The position numbers were made by a program, and so were the translations under genes. Positions 26,115 through 35,489 of a stretch of 64,000 bases of DNA are shown in pieces. Positions within the stretch are counted from its first letter, which is position 1, and each line of letters starts with the position of its first letter. This DNA comes from Grimontia sedimenti (lineage in GTDB: Bacteria; Pseudomonadota; Gammaproteobacteria; Enterobacterales; Vibrionaceae). Under the pieces are notes generated by a model that was given only the letters and a program-made list of their open reading frames with translations, was not told the DNA's origin and did not search any database. The stretch lies in the NCBI RefSeq assembly GCF_011045095.1, contig NZ_JAALDL010000002.1, forward strand, positions 62,001-126,000. The letters are read 5' to 3'.

Positions 26115-27341
26115 ATGTGTACTGAAAACTACATCGAAATTAAAAACGAAAACAAAGCAACGATAAAAGCGTGGACCAAAGGCGTACCGTTTGAAGATAA
26201 GGCACGCCAACAGCTGAATAACATCGCATCTATGGATATTGTTCACTCCCATATTGCCGTGATGCCGGATGTCCACCTTGGTATGGGGGCTACGATTGGT
26301 AGCGTGATCCCCTCGGTTAAAGCCGTGATACCGGCGGCAGTGGGTGTGGATATCGGCTGCGGGATGCTCGCGACCAAAACCTCGCTGAAAGCCTCACAGC
26401 TACCGGATAACCTTAGTGGTATCCGACATGCTTTTGAGTCGGCGATACCACATGGAAGAACGTCTGGGCGAGGGAAAACCGACCGCGGCGCGTGGCATAA
26501 CATCCCTGAAGTGGTAGCAAAAGAGTGGAAAAAGCTGGAACTGCGTTTCGAGGCAATCTGCCATAAGCATCCGGCGATCAGGAAAAGCAACCATGTTAAT
26601 CATCTGGGTACGATGGGAACGGGGAATCACTTTCTGGAGCTTTGTCTGGATGAAAACGACGCAGTTTGGATCATGCTTCACTCAGGCAGCCGTGGCGTAG
26701 GAAACCGCATTGGTACCTACTTTATCGAACTGGCGAAGAAAGAGATGGAACGCCACCAAATCCACCTTCCCGATCAGGACCTGGCGTATCTGGAAGAGGG
26801 CAGCGACTACTTTAACGATTACGTGGAAGCTGTCGAATGGGCGCAGGATTTTGCTGCTAAGAACCGTGAAATCATGATGATCAATGCGATTACAGCGCTG
26901 AGAAAACAAATTCCTGTGCCATTTGATACTGCCGACGTGGCGGTGAATTGCCACCATAACTATATCTCGCGGGAAACGCACTTTGGTAAGTCGTGCTATG
27001 TCACTCGTAAAGGCGCGGTGAGAGCTGGCAAGGGCGAACTGGGGATCATCCCGGGTAACATGGGGGCGAAGTCCTTTATCGTTCGAGGGTTAGGTAATCC
27101 AGAAAGCTTCGAAAGCTGTAGTCATGGTGCAGGGCGTGTGATGTCGAGAACGCAGGCGAAAAAGGTTTATAGCATCAAAGATCAAGTTGCCGCGACGGAA
27201 GGTGTTGAGTGCCGAAAAGATGCAGCAGTGATCGATGAAATCCCGCACGCTTACAAAGATATCGATAAAGTCATGGAAGCACAGAAAGACCTTGTTGAAG
27301 TATTACATACCCTGAAGCAAGTGGTTTGTGTGAAAGGGTAA
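26115..27341 (+). CDS. rtcB: RNA-splicing ligase RtcB
   Basis: RtcB is a GTP- and Mn2+-dependent RNA ligase that joins 2',3'-cyclic phosphate (or 3'-phosphate) ends to 5'-OH ends, repairing nuclease-cut RNA. The 408 residues equal the E. coli enzyme. Metal-binding and catalytic segments are VGVDIGCGM (Cys ligand), GTMGTGNHFLE, HSGSRGVGN, NCHHNYISRE and SCSHGAGRVMSR, which holds the histidine that is guanylylated. The C-terminus ends VVCVKG as in E. coli. AAGGAAAG lies upstream of the ATG. No rtcA (RNA cyclase) follows; a terminator ends the operon here. Confidence 0.98.
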   Translation: MCTENYIEIKNENKATIKAWTKGVPFEDKARQQLNNIASMDIVHSHIAVMPDVHLGMGATIGSVIPSVKAVIPAAVGVDIGCGMLATKTSLKASQLPDNLSGIRHAFESAIPHGRTSGRGKTDRGAWHNIPEVVAKEWKKLELRFEAICHKHPAIRKSNHVNHLGTMGTGNHFLELCLDENDAVWIMLHSGSRGVGNRIGTYFIELAKKEMERHQIHLPDQDLAYLEEGSDYFNDYVEAVEWAQDFAAKNREIMMINAITALRKQIPVPFDTADVAVNCHHNYISRETHFGKSCYVTRKGAVRAGKGELGIIPGNMGAKSFIVRGLGNPESFESCSHGAGRVMSRTQAKKVYSIKDQVAATEGVECRKDAAVIDEIPHAYKDIDKVMEAQKDLVEVLHTLKQVVCVKG

Positions 27342-27374
27342 ATACGACTGACCACAAATTAAATCAATAAGATA

Positions 27375-27400
27375 AGCAGGAGCATGTCTCCTGCTGTTTT
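27375..27400 (+). terminator. Rho-independent terminator after rtcB
   Basis: AGCAGGAG (27375–27382) pairs with CTCCTGCT (27388–27395) around CATGT, followed by GTTTT. Confidence 0.88.
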
Positions 27401-27402
27401 AT

Positions 27403-27424
27403 ATCCTTTAATGCACTATAACTT
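27403..27424 (+). repeat. Intergenic repeat, copy B (core GCACTATAACTT)
   Basis: The first 21 bases are identical to 18647–18667. It follows the rtcB terminator directly and shares one more T with copy C. Confidence 0.7.
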
Positions 27425-27545
27425 AATTGTGTTGCGCTGCCATAATCTTGCCACAATTGGTCTGAATTGGCCTCAGTTGCTACCCGGAACCGACAGATTG
27501 ATTTGGTGTAATGCCAGTCAATAACAACAGGTCAAGGAAGTGGCA

Positions 27546-29669
27546 ATGTACACCCTGAACATCTCCAAAGTCTCATTCAAAGCGCCATTGGCAGATTGGT
27601 TGCTGACAGCGCTTTTCATCATGTTCCTCCCTGCGATTGCCTTTGCCAGTGAGGAAAAAGGCGGCTTGTATATACAAACGCAAAACAGCGAAGACAAACT
27701 CTGGACGGCAGCGCCTCAGCTTTCTACCAGTGCAGAGATGGTGATAAACGGTCTGGTAAATCGTGTGAAGGTCGAACAGCGTTTTACTAATCCAACAGAC
27801 GATTGGATTAACGCCCGTTATCTGTTTCCGCTACCTCAGAATGCAGCGGTTGATCATCTGACGATTCAAATCGGTGAGCGCATCATTGAAGGTGAAATCC
27901 AAAAGAAACAGCAAGCGAGGGAAACCTTCAACCGTGCCGCTGAGCAGGGCAAAAAGGCCTCATTGGTGGAACAGCACCGAGCGAACTTGTTCTCTACGCA
28001 GATTGCCAATATCGCACCTGGCGAAACCATTGTGGTGAATATCCAATATCAGGAGACGGTTCACTATGAAGATGGCGAGTTCAGCCTTCGTTTCCCAACC
28101 ACCTTAACGCATCGATATATTCCGGGTCTGCCAGATTCGACGGCACTGCAGGCAAGAGGTGACACAGAAGCCCCAGTCGCAGAAGAAGGCGACCAACGCG
28201 TTGAAGAAGTGGTAACGCCGTTACAGGAAATGCAAAACGGATGGGCGGTGGCAACGCGTCAGGTGCCGGATGCCAATGAAATCACGCCGGAGTATCGTGA
28301 TCCGTTGCTGGAAGACGAAATCGCTTTTACCTTGGAAGCCGACATCAACATGGGTTTGCCCATTGATTTTGTCGAAAGCACCACAGCTTCCATCAATGTA
28401 GAAAAGGTCTCTGAAAGCCGCTATTCCGTCACACTGAGCGAAATGGAAATCGCCAATCAGGATTTTGTACTGAAATGGCGACCAGCGGCTGCCAGCATGC
28501 CGGTTGCAGCCTTATTTGTTCAGGAAAAAGGAGGCGAAAAATACGGTCTTTTGATGGCGATGCCGCCGCAATCTAAGCAGGTCAGCAGCATCCCCCAAAA
28601 CCTTACCTTAGTGTTGGACATCTCCGGCTCCATGTACGGTGAATCCATAGAGCAAGCCAAAGAGGCTGTCATCTACGCGCTGCACAGTCTTGAAGCAGAC
28701 GACTATTTCAACCTGATTATCTTTAACCACGAAGCGCGTCGCTATTCGTCAGTGCCTGTGCAAGCAACCCTCAAAAATATCGGTTTAGTCAGCAGCATTG
28801 TTCGTGGCATTGAAGCAGATGGCGGCACCGAAATGGCGACAGCATTAGAGTTGGCGTATGCCTCAGAGCCAATGACTGGTTATCTGAACCAAATTGTCTT
28901 TATGACAGACGGTGCCATTGGCAATGAAGACGAGCTGTATGGCTTAATCAGCAAAGGATTGAAAGACAGAAGACTGTTTACCGTAGGAATTGGCTCTGCG
29001 CCAAACAGTGCCTTTATGCAGCGCGCCGCCGTATCAGGTAAAGGCAGCTTCACCCATATCAGTAACCTCAACGAAGTTTCTACATCACTAAAGCCACTGT
29101 TTGAAAAGCTTTCAAGCCCGGTAATGAAAGACATCACCGTGAGGTGGGATAATGGCGAGCCTGTTGACGCATGGCCAAACCCAGTCCCGGATCTCTACAA
29201 AACCCAGCCTTTGGATTTGGCGTTTACCATCCCTGAAAGCGCGAACACATTACAGCTAACAGGCATTCAAAGTGACGCACCATGGCAGCTAGACATTGAC
29301 CTTGAAGCCATTCAAGCGGGCGCTGCGACAGGTATCGACGTACTTTGGGCTCGCAAACAAATAGAAAGTATCACTCTCAATCAAAGCTTGAGTGCAGATG
29401 AGAAAGAAAACCGAATCACAGAGCTGGGTTTAAACCATCATATTGTCACCAAGCATACATCGCTGGTCGCCGTTGATAACAATCCAAGCCGACCATTGGA
29501 TGAGAAAGCAAAGCCACACCAAATTAACCCTCATGCGCCCAAAAACAACGTCGCCATGCTGCAAAGTGGTTTGGGAAGCACCTTCATGATGTTACTGGGT
29601 GGGTTAATGCTGGCTGTCAGTGCGGTAGGGATTCGCTTCAGTCGCGCATCGCGTGACGTTTTCCAATAG
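27546..29669 (+). CDS. Marine proteobacterial sortase target protein (VIT + vWA)
   Basis: This is a 707-residue envelope protein. It has an N-terminal signal or membrane segment (WLLTALFIMFLPAIAFA), a VIT domain (about 40–170, with NPTDDWINARYLFPLP) and a von Willebrand A domain (about 350–530) with the MIDAS motif DISGSM and later FMTDGAIGNEDE. The C-terminus has MLQSGLGSTFMMLLGGLM then a membrane helix and basic residues, a diverged sorting signal. The sortase gene follows at once, so this is its likely substrate. I chose ATG 27546, 5 nt after AAGGAAG, rather than the GTG at 27540 that touches it. Confidence 0.88.
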   Translation: MYTLNISKVSFKAPLADWLLTALFIMFLPAIAFASEEKGGLYIQTQNSEDKLWTAAPQLSTSAEMVINGLVNRVKVEQRFTNPTDDWINARYLFPLPQNAAVDHLTIQIGERIIEGEIQKKQQARETFNRAAEQGKKASLVEQHRANLFSTQIANIAPGETIVVNIQYQETVHYEDGEFSLRFPTTLTHRYIPGLPDSTALQARGDTEAPVAEEGDQRVEEVVTPLQEMQNGWAVATRQVPDANEITPEYRDPLLEDEIAFTLEADINMGLPIDFVESTTASINVEKVSESRYSVTLSEMEIANQDFVLKWRPAAASMPVAALFVQEKGGEKYGLLMAMPPQSKQVSSIPQNLTLVLDISGSMYGESIEQAKEAVIYALHSLEADDYFNLIIFNHEARRYSSVPVQATLKNIGLVSSIVRGIEADGGTEMATALELAYASEPMTGYLNQIVFMTDGAIGNEDELYGLISKGLKDRRLFTVGIGSAPNSAFMQRAAVSGKGSFTHISNLNEVSTSLKPLFEKLSSPVMKDITVRWDNGEPVDAWPNPVPDLYKTQPLDLAFTIPESANTLQLTGIQSDAPWQLDIDLEAIQAGAATGIDVLWARKQIESITLNQSLSADEKENRITELGLNHHIVTKHTSLVAVDNNPSRPLDEKAKPHQINPHAPKNNVAMLQSGLGSTFMMLLGGLMLAVSAVGIRFSRASRDVFQ

Positions 29670-29682
29670 AAGGTCAGTATAC

Positions 29683-30345
29683 ATGGAAGTCATCCGTCGT
29701 TATTTTCCACAGAAGCCCTGGCAACTCGTTTTTATCGCCAGCTTCCTGTGTGGAGGTGTCATCATGGCAAATGGCCTATACGTCAAAGCCAAGGCGCAAC
29801 TCGCCCAACTCATGATTGCCCATGCTTGGGAGAAGCAGAAACAAACGGGCGAGAACCAAGCCCCTTGGCCGTGGGCTGATACATATCCCATCGCCAAGAT
29901 CGCATTGAAGAACAACAAGCCGCAGTGGGTGTTGTCTGGCGCCAACATGCGAAACCTGGCTTTTGGTCCCACACTGCAGATGCAAACTGCTTTGCCGGGA
30001 AGGAGGGGAAACGTCGTCATCTACGGTCATAACGACACCCATTTCTCCGGGCTGTCTGAGATAAAGCCGGGGGATAGCATGAGTATTGAAACCCGCGCTG
30101 GCACACAGGTGTATTACAGCGTGGAAGAAATCAGCATCGCTCATAAATCCGACACTCAATGGATAGAACAAACGGACGATGATCGCGTCACACTGGTGAC
30201 CTGCTATCCTTTCGACACCATGACATTCAACGGACCACTGCGCTATGTCGTGGTGGCAAAACCCCAGCTAACGCCAGACTCACTCCGAGATTTCGCACCT
30301 GACGTTTTCTATTCCGCGAATATGGAAACGGAACAGTGGCTTTAG
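29683..30345 (+). CDS. Class GN (proteobacterial) sortase
   Basis: This transpeptidase of about 220 residues has one N-terminal membrane helix (WQLVFIASFLCGGVIMANGLYV). The catalytic histidine is in VVIYGHNDTHFSGL and the cysteine in VTLVTCYPFDTM; an arginine follows in GPLRYVVV. It belongs to the sortases found singly in marine gammaproteobacteria next to one VIT/vWA substrate. The start at 29683 lies 13 bp after the substrate gene's stop. A GTG at 29653 would overlap that gene and adds non-conserved residues. The biological role of this pair is not known. Confidence 0.9.
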   Translation: MEVIRRYFPQKPWQLVFIASFLCGGVIMANGLYVKAKAQLAQLMIAHAWEKQKQTGENQAPWPWADTYPIAKIALKNNKPQWVLSGANMRNLAFGPTLQMQTALPGRRGNVVIYGHNDTHFSGLSEIKPGDSMSIETRAGTQVYYSVEEISIAHKSDTQWIEQTDDDRVTLVTCYPFDTMTFNGPLRYVVVAKPQLTPDSLRDFAPDVFYSANMETEQWL

Positions 30346-30365
30346 AGAATAGGCATACTTATAAC

Positions 30366-30377
30366 GCACTATAACTT
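30366..30377 (+). repeat. Intergenic repeat, copy C (core GCACTATAACTT)
   Basis: The 12-bp core is identical to copy B, preceded by a diverged but similar stretch (TTATAAC versus TTTAAT). It lies 20 bp after the sortase stop codon with no terminator before it. Confidence 0.5.
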
Positions 30378-30467
30378 GTTTGTTATGGATATAAGATCAA
30401 GCCGATTATTCGACGTGTTTTACTGCTTATCTCTCTGAAAGTAAGGGGTTAAATAAATATTAGCCTA

Positions 30468-30495
30468 ATAAAAAAAGGGCGCGAATCGCGCCCAA
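30468..30495 (-). terminator. Rho-independent terminator of the DJ-1 family gene
   Basis: On the minus strand, GGGCGCG pairs with CGCGCCC (30477–30493), followed by seven T residues. Confidence 0.9.
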
Positions 30496-30524
30496 ATGGG
30501 AGGCTTAGTGATGGATCGTTATAG

Positions 30525-31088
30525 TTATTGAGTAAGCAGTGTGTGGAACTGGGTGAGCCACGCGGGATGAGCCGGCCATGCAGGTGCGGTGACGAGGTTA
30601 CCGTCGGTAATGGCTTCATTCATTGCAATGTCTGTGAATTCACCGCCAGCCAATCGAACTTCCGGAGCGCAAGCGGGGTAAGCGGAAATCGCACGGTTTG
30701 AAACCACATATGATGCCGTGAGTAACTGAGCGCCGTGGCAAATGGCAGCAATCGGTTTGTTTTTGTTGTTGAACGCAGTGATCAGGTTGAGCACATCTTC
30801 GTTCAAACGCAGATATTCTGGTGCGCGTCCGCCAGGTAAAAGTAAACCGTCAAATGAGATTTCGGAAACCGCATCAAAGTCCGCATTCAATGTGAAAATG
30901 TGGCCTGGTTTTTCGGTGTAGGTTTGGTCGCCTTCGAAGTCATGGATAGCCGTTTTAATGGTTTCTCCATTTGATTTCCCCGGACAAACCACAGAAACCG
31001 AGTGTCCCAAAACCTGAAGCGTTTGAAAGGGCACCATGATTTCATAGTCTTCAACGAAATCACCGGCGATGATAAGAACTCTAGCCAT
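30525..31088 (-). CDS. DJ-1/PfpI family protein
   Basis: This 187-residue protein has the class I glutamine-amidotransferase-like fold. The nucleophile cysteine is in IAAICHGAQLL, and the conserved acidic residue near the N-terminus is in GDFVEDYEIM. GLLLPGGRAPEYL and a C-terminal PAHPAW are also typical. Family members act as deglycases, chaperones or proteases; which one applies cannot be told from sequence. The ATG at 31088 (MARVLIIAG) is chosen because the upstream 20 codons are not conserved in this family. It is monocistronic. Confidence 0.9.
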   Translation of the reverse strand: MARVLIIAGDFVEDYEIMVPFQTLQVLGHSVSVVCPGKSNGETIKTAIHDFEGDQTYTEKPGHIFTLNADFDAVSEISFDGLLLPGGRAPEYLRLNEDVLNLITAFNNKNKPIAAICHGAQLLTASYVVSNRAISAYPACAPEVRLAGGEFTDIAMNEAITDGNLVTAPAWPAHPAWLTQFHTLLTQ

Positions 31089-31428
31089 CGTTATTTTCCC
31101 TGATGTAGTTACTGACGTTGTTGTTACAGCCCAATGGGTTAGGCTCATTTTTATCTGTGTTTTTCAGAACATTAGTACAGCAGTGGCGGGCTACAAGGCG
31201 AGTGATCAGTAATTCGAGATTTGTCTATTCTGAGTGCAATCGGTACATCGGTCAGTTACAAACACCTTCGATTTTGCAGTGAAATTACCTAAAAAATGTG
31301 TGGCTCATCATTGAAACAGAGTGCGTATGGATCGCATTTTTCTTCCACATAAACCGGAAAAACTTCCCTCAGAATCACATAACAAGAATGATGTCGCCAA
31401 CAAAAACAACAAAGAGGCAATTTTCTTT
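31089..31428. other. Divergent intergenic region, DJ-1 gene / CPT-like gene
   Basis: About 340 bp with no supported gene. A GTG at 31321 could extend the following gene by 36 codons, but that extension is polar and low in complexity. Confidence 0.5.
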
Positions 31429-31962
31429 ATGAGCCCAAATTTAATCGTTCTCGATGGCGCCTCTGGAGCGGGTAAAACCACGCTGGCAAAAGCTCTCCAG
31501 GAGCAGTTTCTTCCAGAAAACTGGCTGTATTTTTCTATCGACACATTAGTTTATTCACTTCCACCGTCAGTGCTTCAGCGCTGTAATCAGGAAAATGACT
31601 GGCGTTCACTGGACCCAAATACCCTGATGAACGGGGCATTCTCTTGTGTGGATGCATTGCTTGAAGCAGGCAACAAAGTGATTTTTGATGCTGTGATTTC
31701 AACGCCACAGCGAGCACTGAAAATGGATCTGGCCTTTGAGCGCCATGAGCGTTTATATGTTGGTCTTGTCTGCGACCTTCCAGAGTTAGATAGACGCACA
31801 TTTGACCGAGGAGATAGAACGTTAGATGAAGTGAGGCATGGCTTCTACACATCACCACATCATCTGAAATATGATCTCAAACTCGACAGCACCAAAACGC
31901 CTGCGACTGAACTCGCAACAATCATTGCGGCAACTTTGCAGGAGCAAGTCACCAAGGCATAA
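31429..31962 (+). CDS. Chloramphenicol phosphotransferase-like P-loop kinase
   Basis: This 177-residue protein is close in length to the CPT family (178 in Streptomyces). The Walker A motif is LDGASGAGKTT, followed by FSIDTLVYSLP and NKVIFDAVIS. LVCDLPELDRRTFDRGDR corresponds to the lid region with arginines. Chloramphenicol 3-O-phosphotransferase is the founding member, but most bacterial homologues have unknown substrates, so drug resistance should not be assumed. AGAGG lies about 14 nt upstream of the ATG. Confidence 0.78.
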   Translation: MSPNLIVLDGASGAGKTTLAKALQEQFLPENWLYFSIDTLVYSLPPSVLQRCNQENDWRSLDPNTLMNGAFSCVDALLEAGNKVIFDAVISTPQRALKMDLAFERHERLYVGLVCDLPELDRRTFDRGDRTLDEVRHGFYTSPHHLKYDLKLDSTKTPATELATIIAATLQEQVTKA

Positions 31963-32000
31963 ACAACGCATGACTTAACTATCATGCATACGAGCCGACA

Positions 32001-32258
32001 GTGACGAATCCAGAAGACCTCAAGAAACTAGAACAAAAGATCGCGATGGGGATGCCCAAACACATACTGGTTTACGGTGTGTTGTTGTGGGGAATTCCTA
32101 CCGCGATTTTTTATGCCGCTATCACGCCACTTTTTACCGGAAAAGGCTTCATAGAAGCGCTCTCTTTCTCGCTTTGGGCATTTCCATTAGGCGGTATCTT
32201 CTATGGTCTGTATTCTTGGTTAAAAACCAAGAACCTTCTGGAAAAGGCCAAATCATGA
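32001..32258 (+). CDS. Small two-helix inner-membrane protein, hypothetical
   Basis: The 85-residue protein starts at GTG and has two hydrophobic segments (HILVYGVLLWGIPTAIFYAAI and ALSFSLWAFPLGGIFYGLYSWL) flanked by charged ends. I do not recognise a family. Its stop overlaps the start of the acetyltransferase gene (ATGA), so the two are coupled. Confidence 0.65.
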   Translation: MTNPEDLKKLEQKIAMGMPKHILVYGVLLWGIPTAIFYAAITPLFTGKGFIEALSFSLWAFPLGGIFYGLYSWLKTKNLLEKAKS

Positions 32259-32716
32259 AATTCATCTTCCTTGCAGATAAGCCAGAAACACTTCCTACCG
32301 TTGCTCAGTGGTTTCTCAATGAATGGGGCCACCTGAATCCCGATGCCACGCTAGAGCGCAACCAAGCCAAGCTGAGCGAATACCTCAACAGAGACAAACT
32401 GCCACTGATGATCTATGCCGTTGAAGGTGATGAGATCCTCGGTTGTTCCTACCTCTGTTATCACGAAATGAGCATCTACACCGACAAGGAACATTGGGTC
32501 GGTGGCGTCTATGTAGAAAAAGCGCATCGTGGCAAGAAAGTCGCCTCACAAATGGTTGGTGAGTTAGAGCGTTTGGCAAGAGGATTGGGTATTGAAAAAC
32601 TTCACCTCCAAACCGAACAGCTAGACGGAGGTTTATACGGCCGCATTGGGTTTGAGGAAATTGAGCAAGTAGAGTACCGCGGAGTAAAGGTCTCAGTCAG
32701 GGTGAAAAGTCTATAA
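32255..32716 (+). CDS. GNAT family N-acetyltransferase
   Basis: This is a 153-residue acetyl-CoA-dependent acetyltransferase. The acetyl-CoA pyrophosphate loop is VYVEKAHRGKKVASQMV (R/Q-x-x-G-x-A/G pattern), preceded by the beta-4 strand HWVGGVYV and followed by LHLQTEQLDGGLYGRIGFEE, which is typical of GNAT motif B. The acceptor substrate cannot be inferred. The ATG overlaps the stop of the small membrane protein. Confidence 0.88.
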   Translation: MKFIFLADKPETLPTVAQWFLNEWGHLNPDATLERNQAKLSEYLNRDKLPLMIYAVEGDEILGCSYLCYHEMSIYTDKEHWVGGVYVEKAHRGKKVASQMVGELERLARGLGIEKLHLQTEQLDGGLYGRIGFEEIEQVEYRGVKVSVRVKSL

Positions 32717-32931
32717 AAACAGGCGATTCACTTTGTCATGCTTCAAGTTCAATACACTGAAAGATCGAGGAAAAAACACCGAGTGTAAAATAATCTGACA
32801 CTTTCAGCTCATTATATTTACAAATAACACAATAATCATTAACAAGTCCTAGCTTGAGACGAAAGGGTCTGCTTCATTAAGCGATACATATAAGAAAAAT
32901 TGATCCACCTAATCAATGACGGGTATCGCAA

Positions 32932-34812
32932 ATGAAAGTCTCTTATCGTGTTGCTCTACTTTCTACAACAGTTGTTATCGGAGTACTCTCGGCGCTTTCT
33001 TGGTTTCAATACCAGAGCGTTAAACAGGAAGAGCTGATCAGCTCACAACAAAACACCCTTGAAACCACTGCTGCCATGGGAGAGCAAATAACCAACTGGC
33101 TGAACGGTAAACTCGCCCTCATCGATATGATGGCCGGAAACATCAATGCCGACTTCAGTGCAGAAACCATTCAAAGCACCTTCGATATTCCGATGCTTAA
33201 AGACGAGTTTATCCTGATATTTGGAGGGCTCGACACCGATGGGAAACGCATCACCAATGATCCAACTTGGAATCCAGAAGGCTGGGATGCTCGGAAACGT
33301 CCTTGGTATCCTTTTGCTAAGAAAAACGATTCTGCGATGCTGACCGACCCATATCCGGACGCCGCGACCAAAGAAATTCTCATCTCCGTTGTTGCCAATC
33401 TTTATGATAACGGCAAATCCAAAGGAGCCTTTGGTGGGGATCTCAGCTTAAAAACCGTGTCAGAAGCGCTCAACACCCTCAATTTCAACAATGCCGGTTA
33501 CGCCTTTTTGTTGAGTGCAGACGGCACCATCATCAGCCACCCAAATGGCGAGCTAAATGGACTCAAACTCAGTGAGCTATTCAAAGGCACATTACCCGTG
33601 CTGGATGATACATTTCAGGAAGTTGAGGTCGATGCCGGAGCTGCTTTCACTGCATTTCAGCCGCTTGATGGTCTAAGAGGCAGTAACTGGTTGATAGGTG
33701 TTGTGCTTGATAAATCCATTGTTATGGCGCACAGCGATAATTTTGGATTCACCGCTGCAGCGACCACGGCCGGTTGCGCCATTCTTATCGGGATTTTGCT
33801 TAGCTTGCTGATTTCCCGTCAACTTAAGCCACTGGAAAACCTCCGTGAAAGTCTGGAAGAAATTAACAGCGGTGACGGCGACCTCACTAAGCGTCTTACC
33901 ATTAAAAGTAATGACGAATTCGGTGGCGTTTCTAACGAGTTCAACGGCTTTATCAAGTACCTTCAAGCGCTGGTCACCAATATCAAAACCACCTCTGGCG
34001 AAGTCTCCAACAATGTCAGCCTGACAGTATCCACCGCCAAAAATGCAGCGCAGGGCGCTGATCACCAGCTCAATGAGCTCAATCTGGTGTCCAACGCCAT
34101 TCATGAAATGACAGAGATTTCCAATGACGTAGCTGAGCGTGCGCGCCACGCCGCCGAAGCGGTAGCGGAAAGTAGTGAGGCCACTAACAAAGGTGGGCAT
34201 TCTGTTGAGCAAACCAAAGCGTCCATAGAAGTGTTGATGGGCGAAATGGAAACCGCAGTATCCAAAGTCAACGAACTGGCTAACTACAGCGCGAACATCG
34301 AATCCATCCTCACCGTGATCACCGACATTGCTGAGCAAACCAACTTACTGGCATTAAATGCCGCGATCGAAGCTGCTCGTGCTGGCGAAATGGGTCGAGG
34401 GTTCGCTGTTGTTGCCGATGAGGTTCGTGCACTGGCTTCCCGCACCCAAACTTCAACGGAAGAAATCAAAAACATGATTGCCCAGCTTCAAGCTGGTGTT
34501 GGCGAAGCGGAAAGCGTCATTATTCAAAGCCGCAATACGGCATCAAGTACACAGGAAGAAGTACTGGGCGCGAATGAAGCATTGACCCAAATCCACAGCC
34601 ACATTTACCGTATTAACGAACTGATCACTGAGATCTCTAACTCCTCGTTCAGACAGCGTGATACTGCCGCTGATATCCAACAGAATACAGACAACATCCG
34701 TGACATCAGTGAAACTCTTTCTCAGCAAGCCAAAGAACAGGAGTCGCTTTGTGTCGCGATATCGGATTTAGCTGGCCAGCAGGAAAGTGAGTTAAATAAA
34801 TTCAAAGTTTGA
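32932..34812 (+). CDS. Methyl-accepting chemotaxis protein (dCache)
   Basis: This 626-residue transmembrane chemoreceptor signals to CheA/CheW. It has an N-terminal helix ([19 protein letters not shown]) and a periplasmic double-Cache domain (about 35–275) with [14 protein letters not shown], the segment that often binds amino-acid or amine ligands. A second helix (about 280–303), a HAMP domain and the cytoplasmic signalling hairpin follow, with the highly conserved tip [19 protein letters not shown]. It ends NKFKV, with no CheR-binding pentapeptide. It is monocistronic; the ligand is unknown. Confidence 0.95.
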   Translation: MKVSYRVALLSTTVVIGVLSALSWFQYQSVKQEELISSQQNTLETTAAMGEQITNWLNGKLALIDMMAGNINADFSAETIQSTFDIPMLKDEFILIFGGLDTDGKRITNDPTWNPEGWDARKRPWYPFAKKNDSAMLTDPYPDAATKEILISVVANLYDNGKSKGAFGGDLSLKTVSEALNTLNFNNAGYAFLLSADGTIISHPNGELNGLKLSELFKGTLPVLDDTFQEVEVDAGAAFTAFQPLDGLRGSNWLIGVVLDKSIVMAHSDNFGFTAAATTAGCAILIGILLSLLISRQLKPLENLRESLEEINSGDGDLTKRLTIKSNDEFGGVSNEFNGFIKYLQALVTNIKTTSGEVSNNVSLTVSTAKNAAQGADHQLNELNLVSNAIHEMTEISNDVAERARHAAEAVAESSEATNKGGHSVEQTKASIEVLMGEMETAVSKVNELANYSANIESILTVITDIAEQTNLLALNAAIEAARAGEMGRGFAVVADEVRALASRTQTSTEEIKNMIAQLQAGVGEAESVIIQSRNTASSTQEEVLGANEALTQIHSHIYRINELITEISNSSFRQRDTAADIQQNTDNIRDISETLSQQAKEQESLCVAISDLAGQQESELNKFKV

Positions 34813-34835
34813 GTAGACACAACTCGTAAGAAAAT

Positions 34836-34860
34836 GCCCTCGAAAGAGGGCTTTATTTTT
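34836..34860 (+). terminator. Rho-independent terminator after the chemoreceptor gene
   Basis: GCCCTC–GAAA–GAGGGC (34836–34851) is followed by TTTATTTTTT. Confidence 0.88.
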
Positions 34861-34946
34861 TGAAATTACCAGTAGAAATACAAAGTAAGCCAATCTAAAG
34901 AGCCCCAGATTCAGCCCCTTTAATGATAAAGCTATAGCAGAGGGTA

Positions 34947-35489
34947 TTAGCTAAAGCGGTAACCCAGATTCAAACCCCACCAACTGTCACTGGCTGGGCT
35001 GGACATGAGATAGGTGTTGTATTCCATCCTGGCAAATACGTTACTTTCAGAAGGCAAACGCATCTCAACACCTAAGCCCAAATGAGGTCTGAACTCACTG
35101 TCACGGGATGACATTTGTCCAGGACTGAAGGTGCTTGTCATGTCCGATTTTCCGACGTTGTAAGCGATCCCCGTTTTAGCAAACGGGATGAAGTAGGGCG
35201 ACATTTCCTTACTCCATACCACATCAAAGTGTGTAGAATGATAAGTGACATTAACTTTGTTTCGATAGGTAACCCTGTTTCCTTCGAACTCATAGAAACT
35301 CTCATCACCGCCATAGGCGTAAGAGGCCTCGAAGCCTAAGCTTTCACTGAGTTGATAGCCTGCCCCCAGAGTAAAACCGCTACGATCACCGCCTTTGTAT
35401 CCGCCGAAAAGATAAGTATCGTCTGACGTATCAGACGCAAAAGTGGGGGCGGATAACGCGACAACCAATGCGATAGTCATTTTCTTCAT
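34947..35489 (-). CDS. Outer-membrane beta-barrel protein, OmpA/porin-like small barrel
   Basis: This 180-residue protein has a signal peptide (MKKMTIALVVALSAPTFA, cleavage before SDTSD). Alternating beta strands (GFTLGAGYQLSESLGFEASYAY, YFIPFAKTGIAYNVG) lead to a C-terminal strand ending WGLNLGYRFS with terminal aromatic–x–Ser, suitable for Bam insertion. The size fits an eight-stranded barrel. I do not recognise a specific function. It is monocistronic. Confidence 0.82.
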   Translation of the reverse strand: MKKMTIALVVALSAPTFASDTSDDTYLFGGYKGGDRSGFTLGAGYQLSESLGFEASYAYGGDESFYEFEGNRVTYRNKVNVTYHSTHFDVVWSKEMSPYFIPFAKTGIAYNVGKSDMTSTFSPGQMSSRDSEFRPHLGLGVEMRLPSESNVFARMEYNTYLMSSPASDSWWGLNLGYRFS

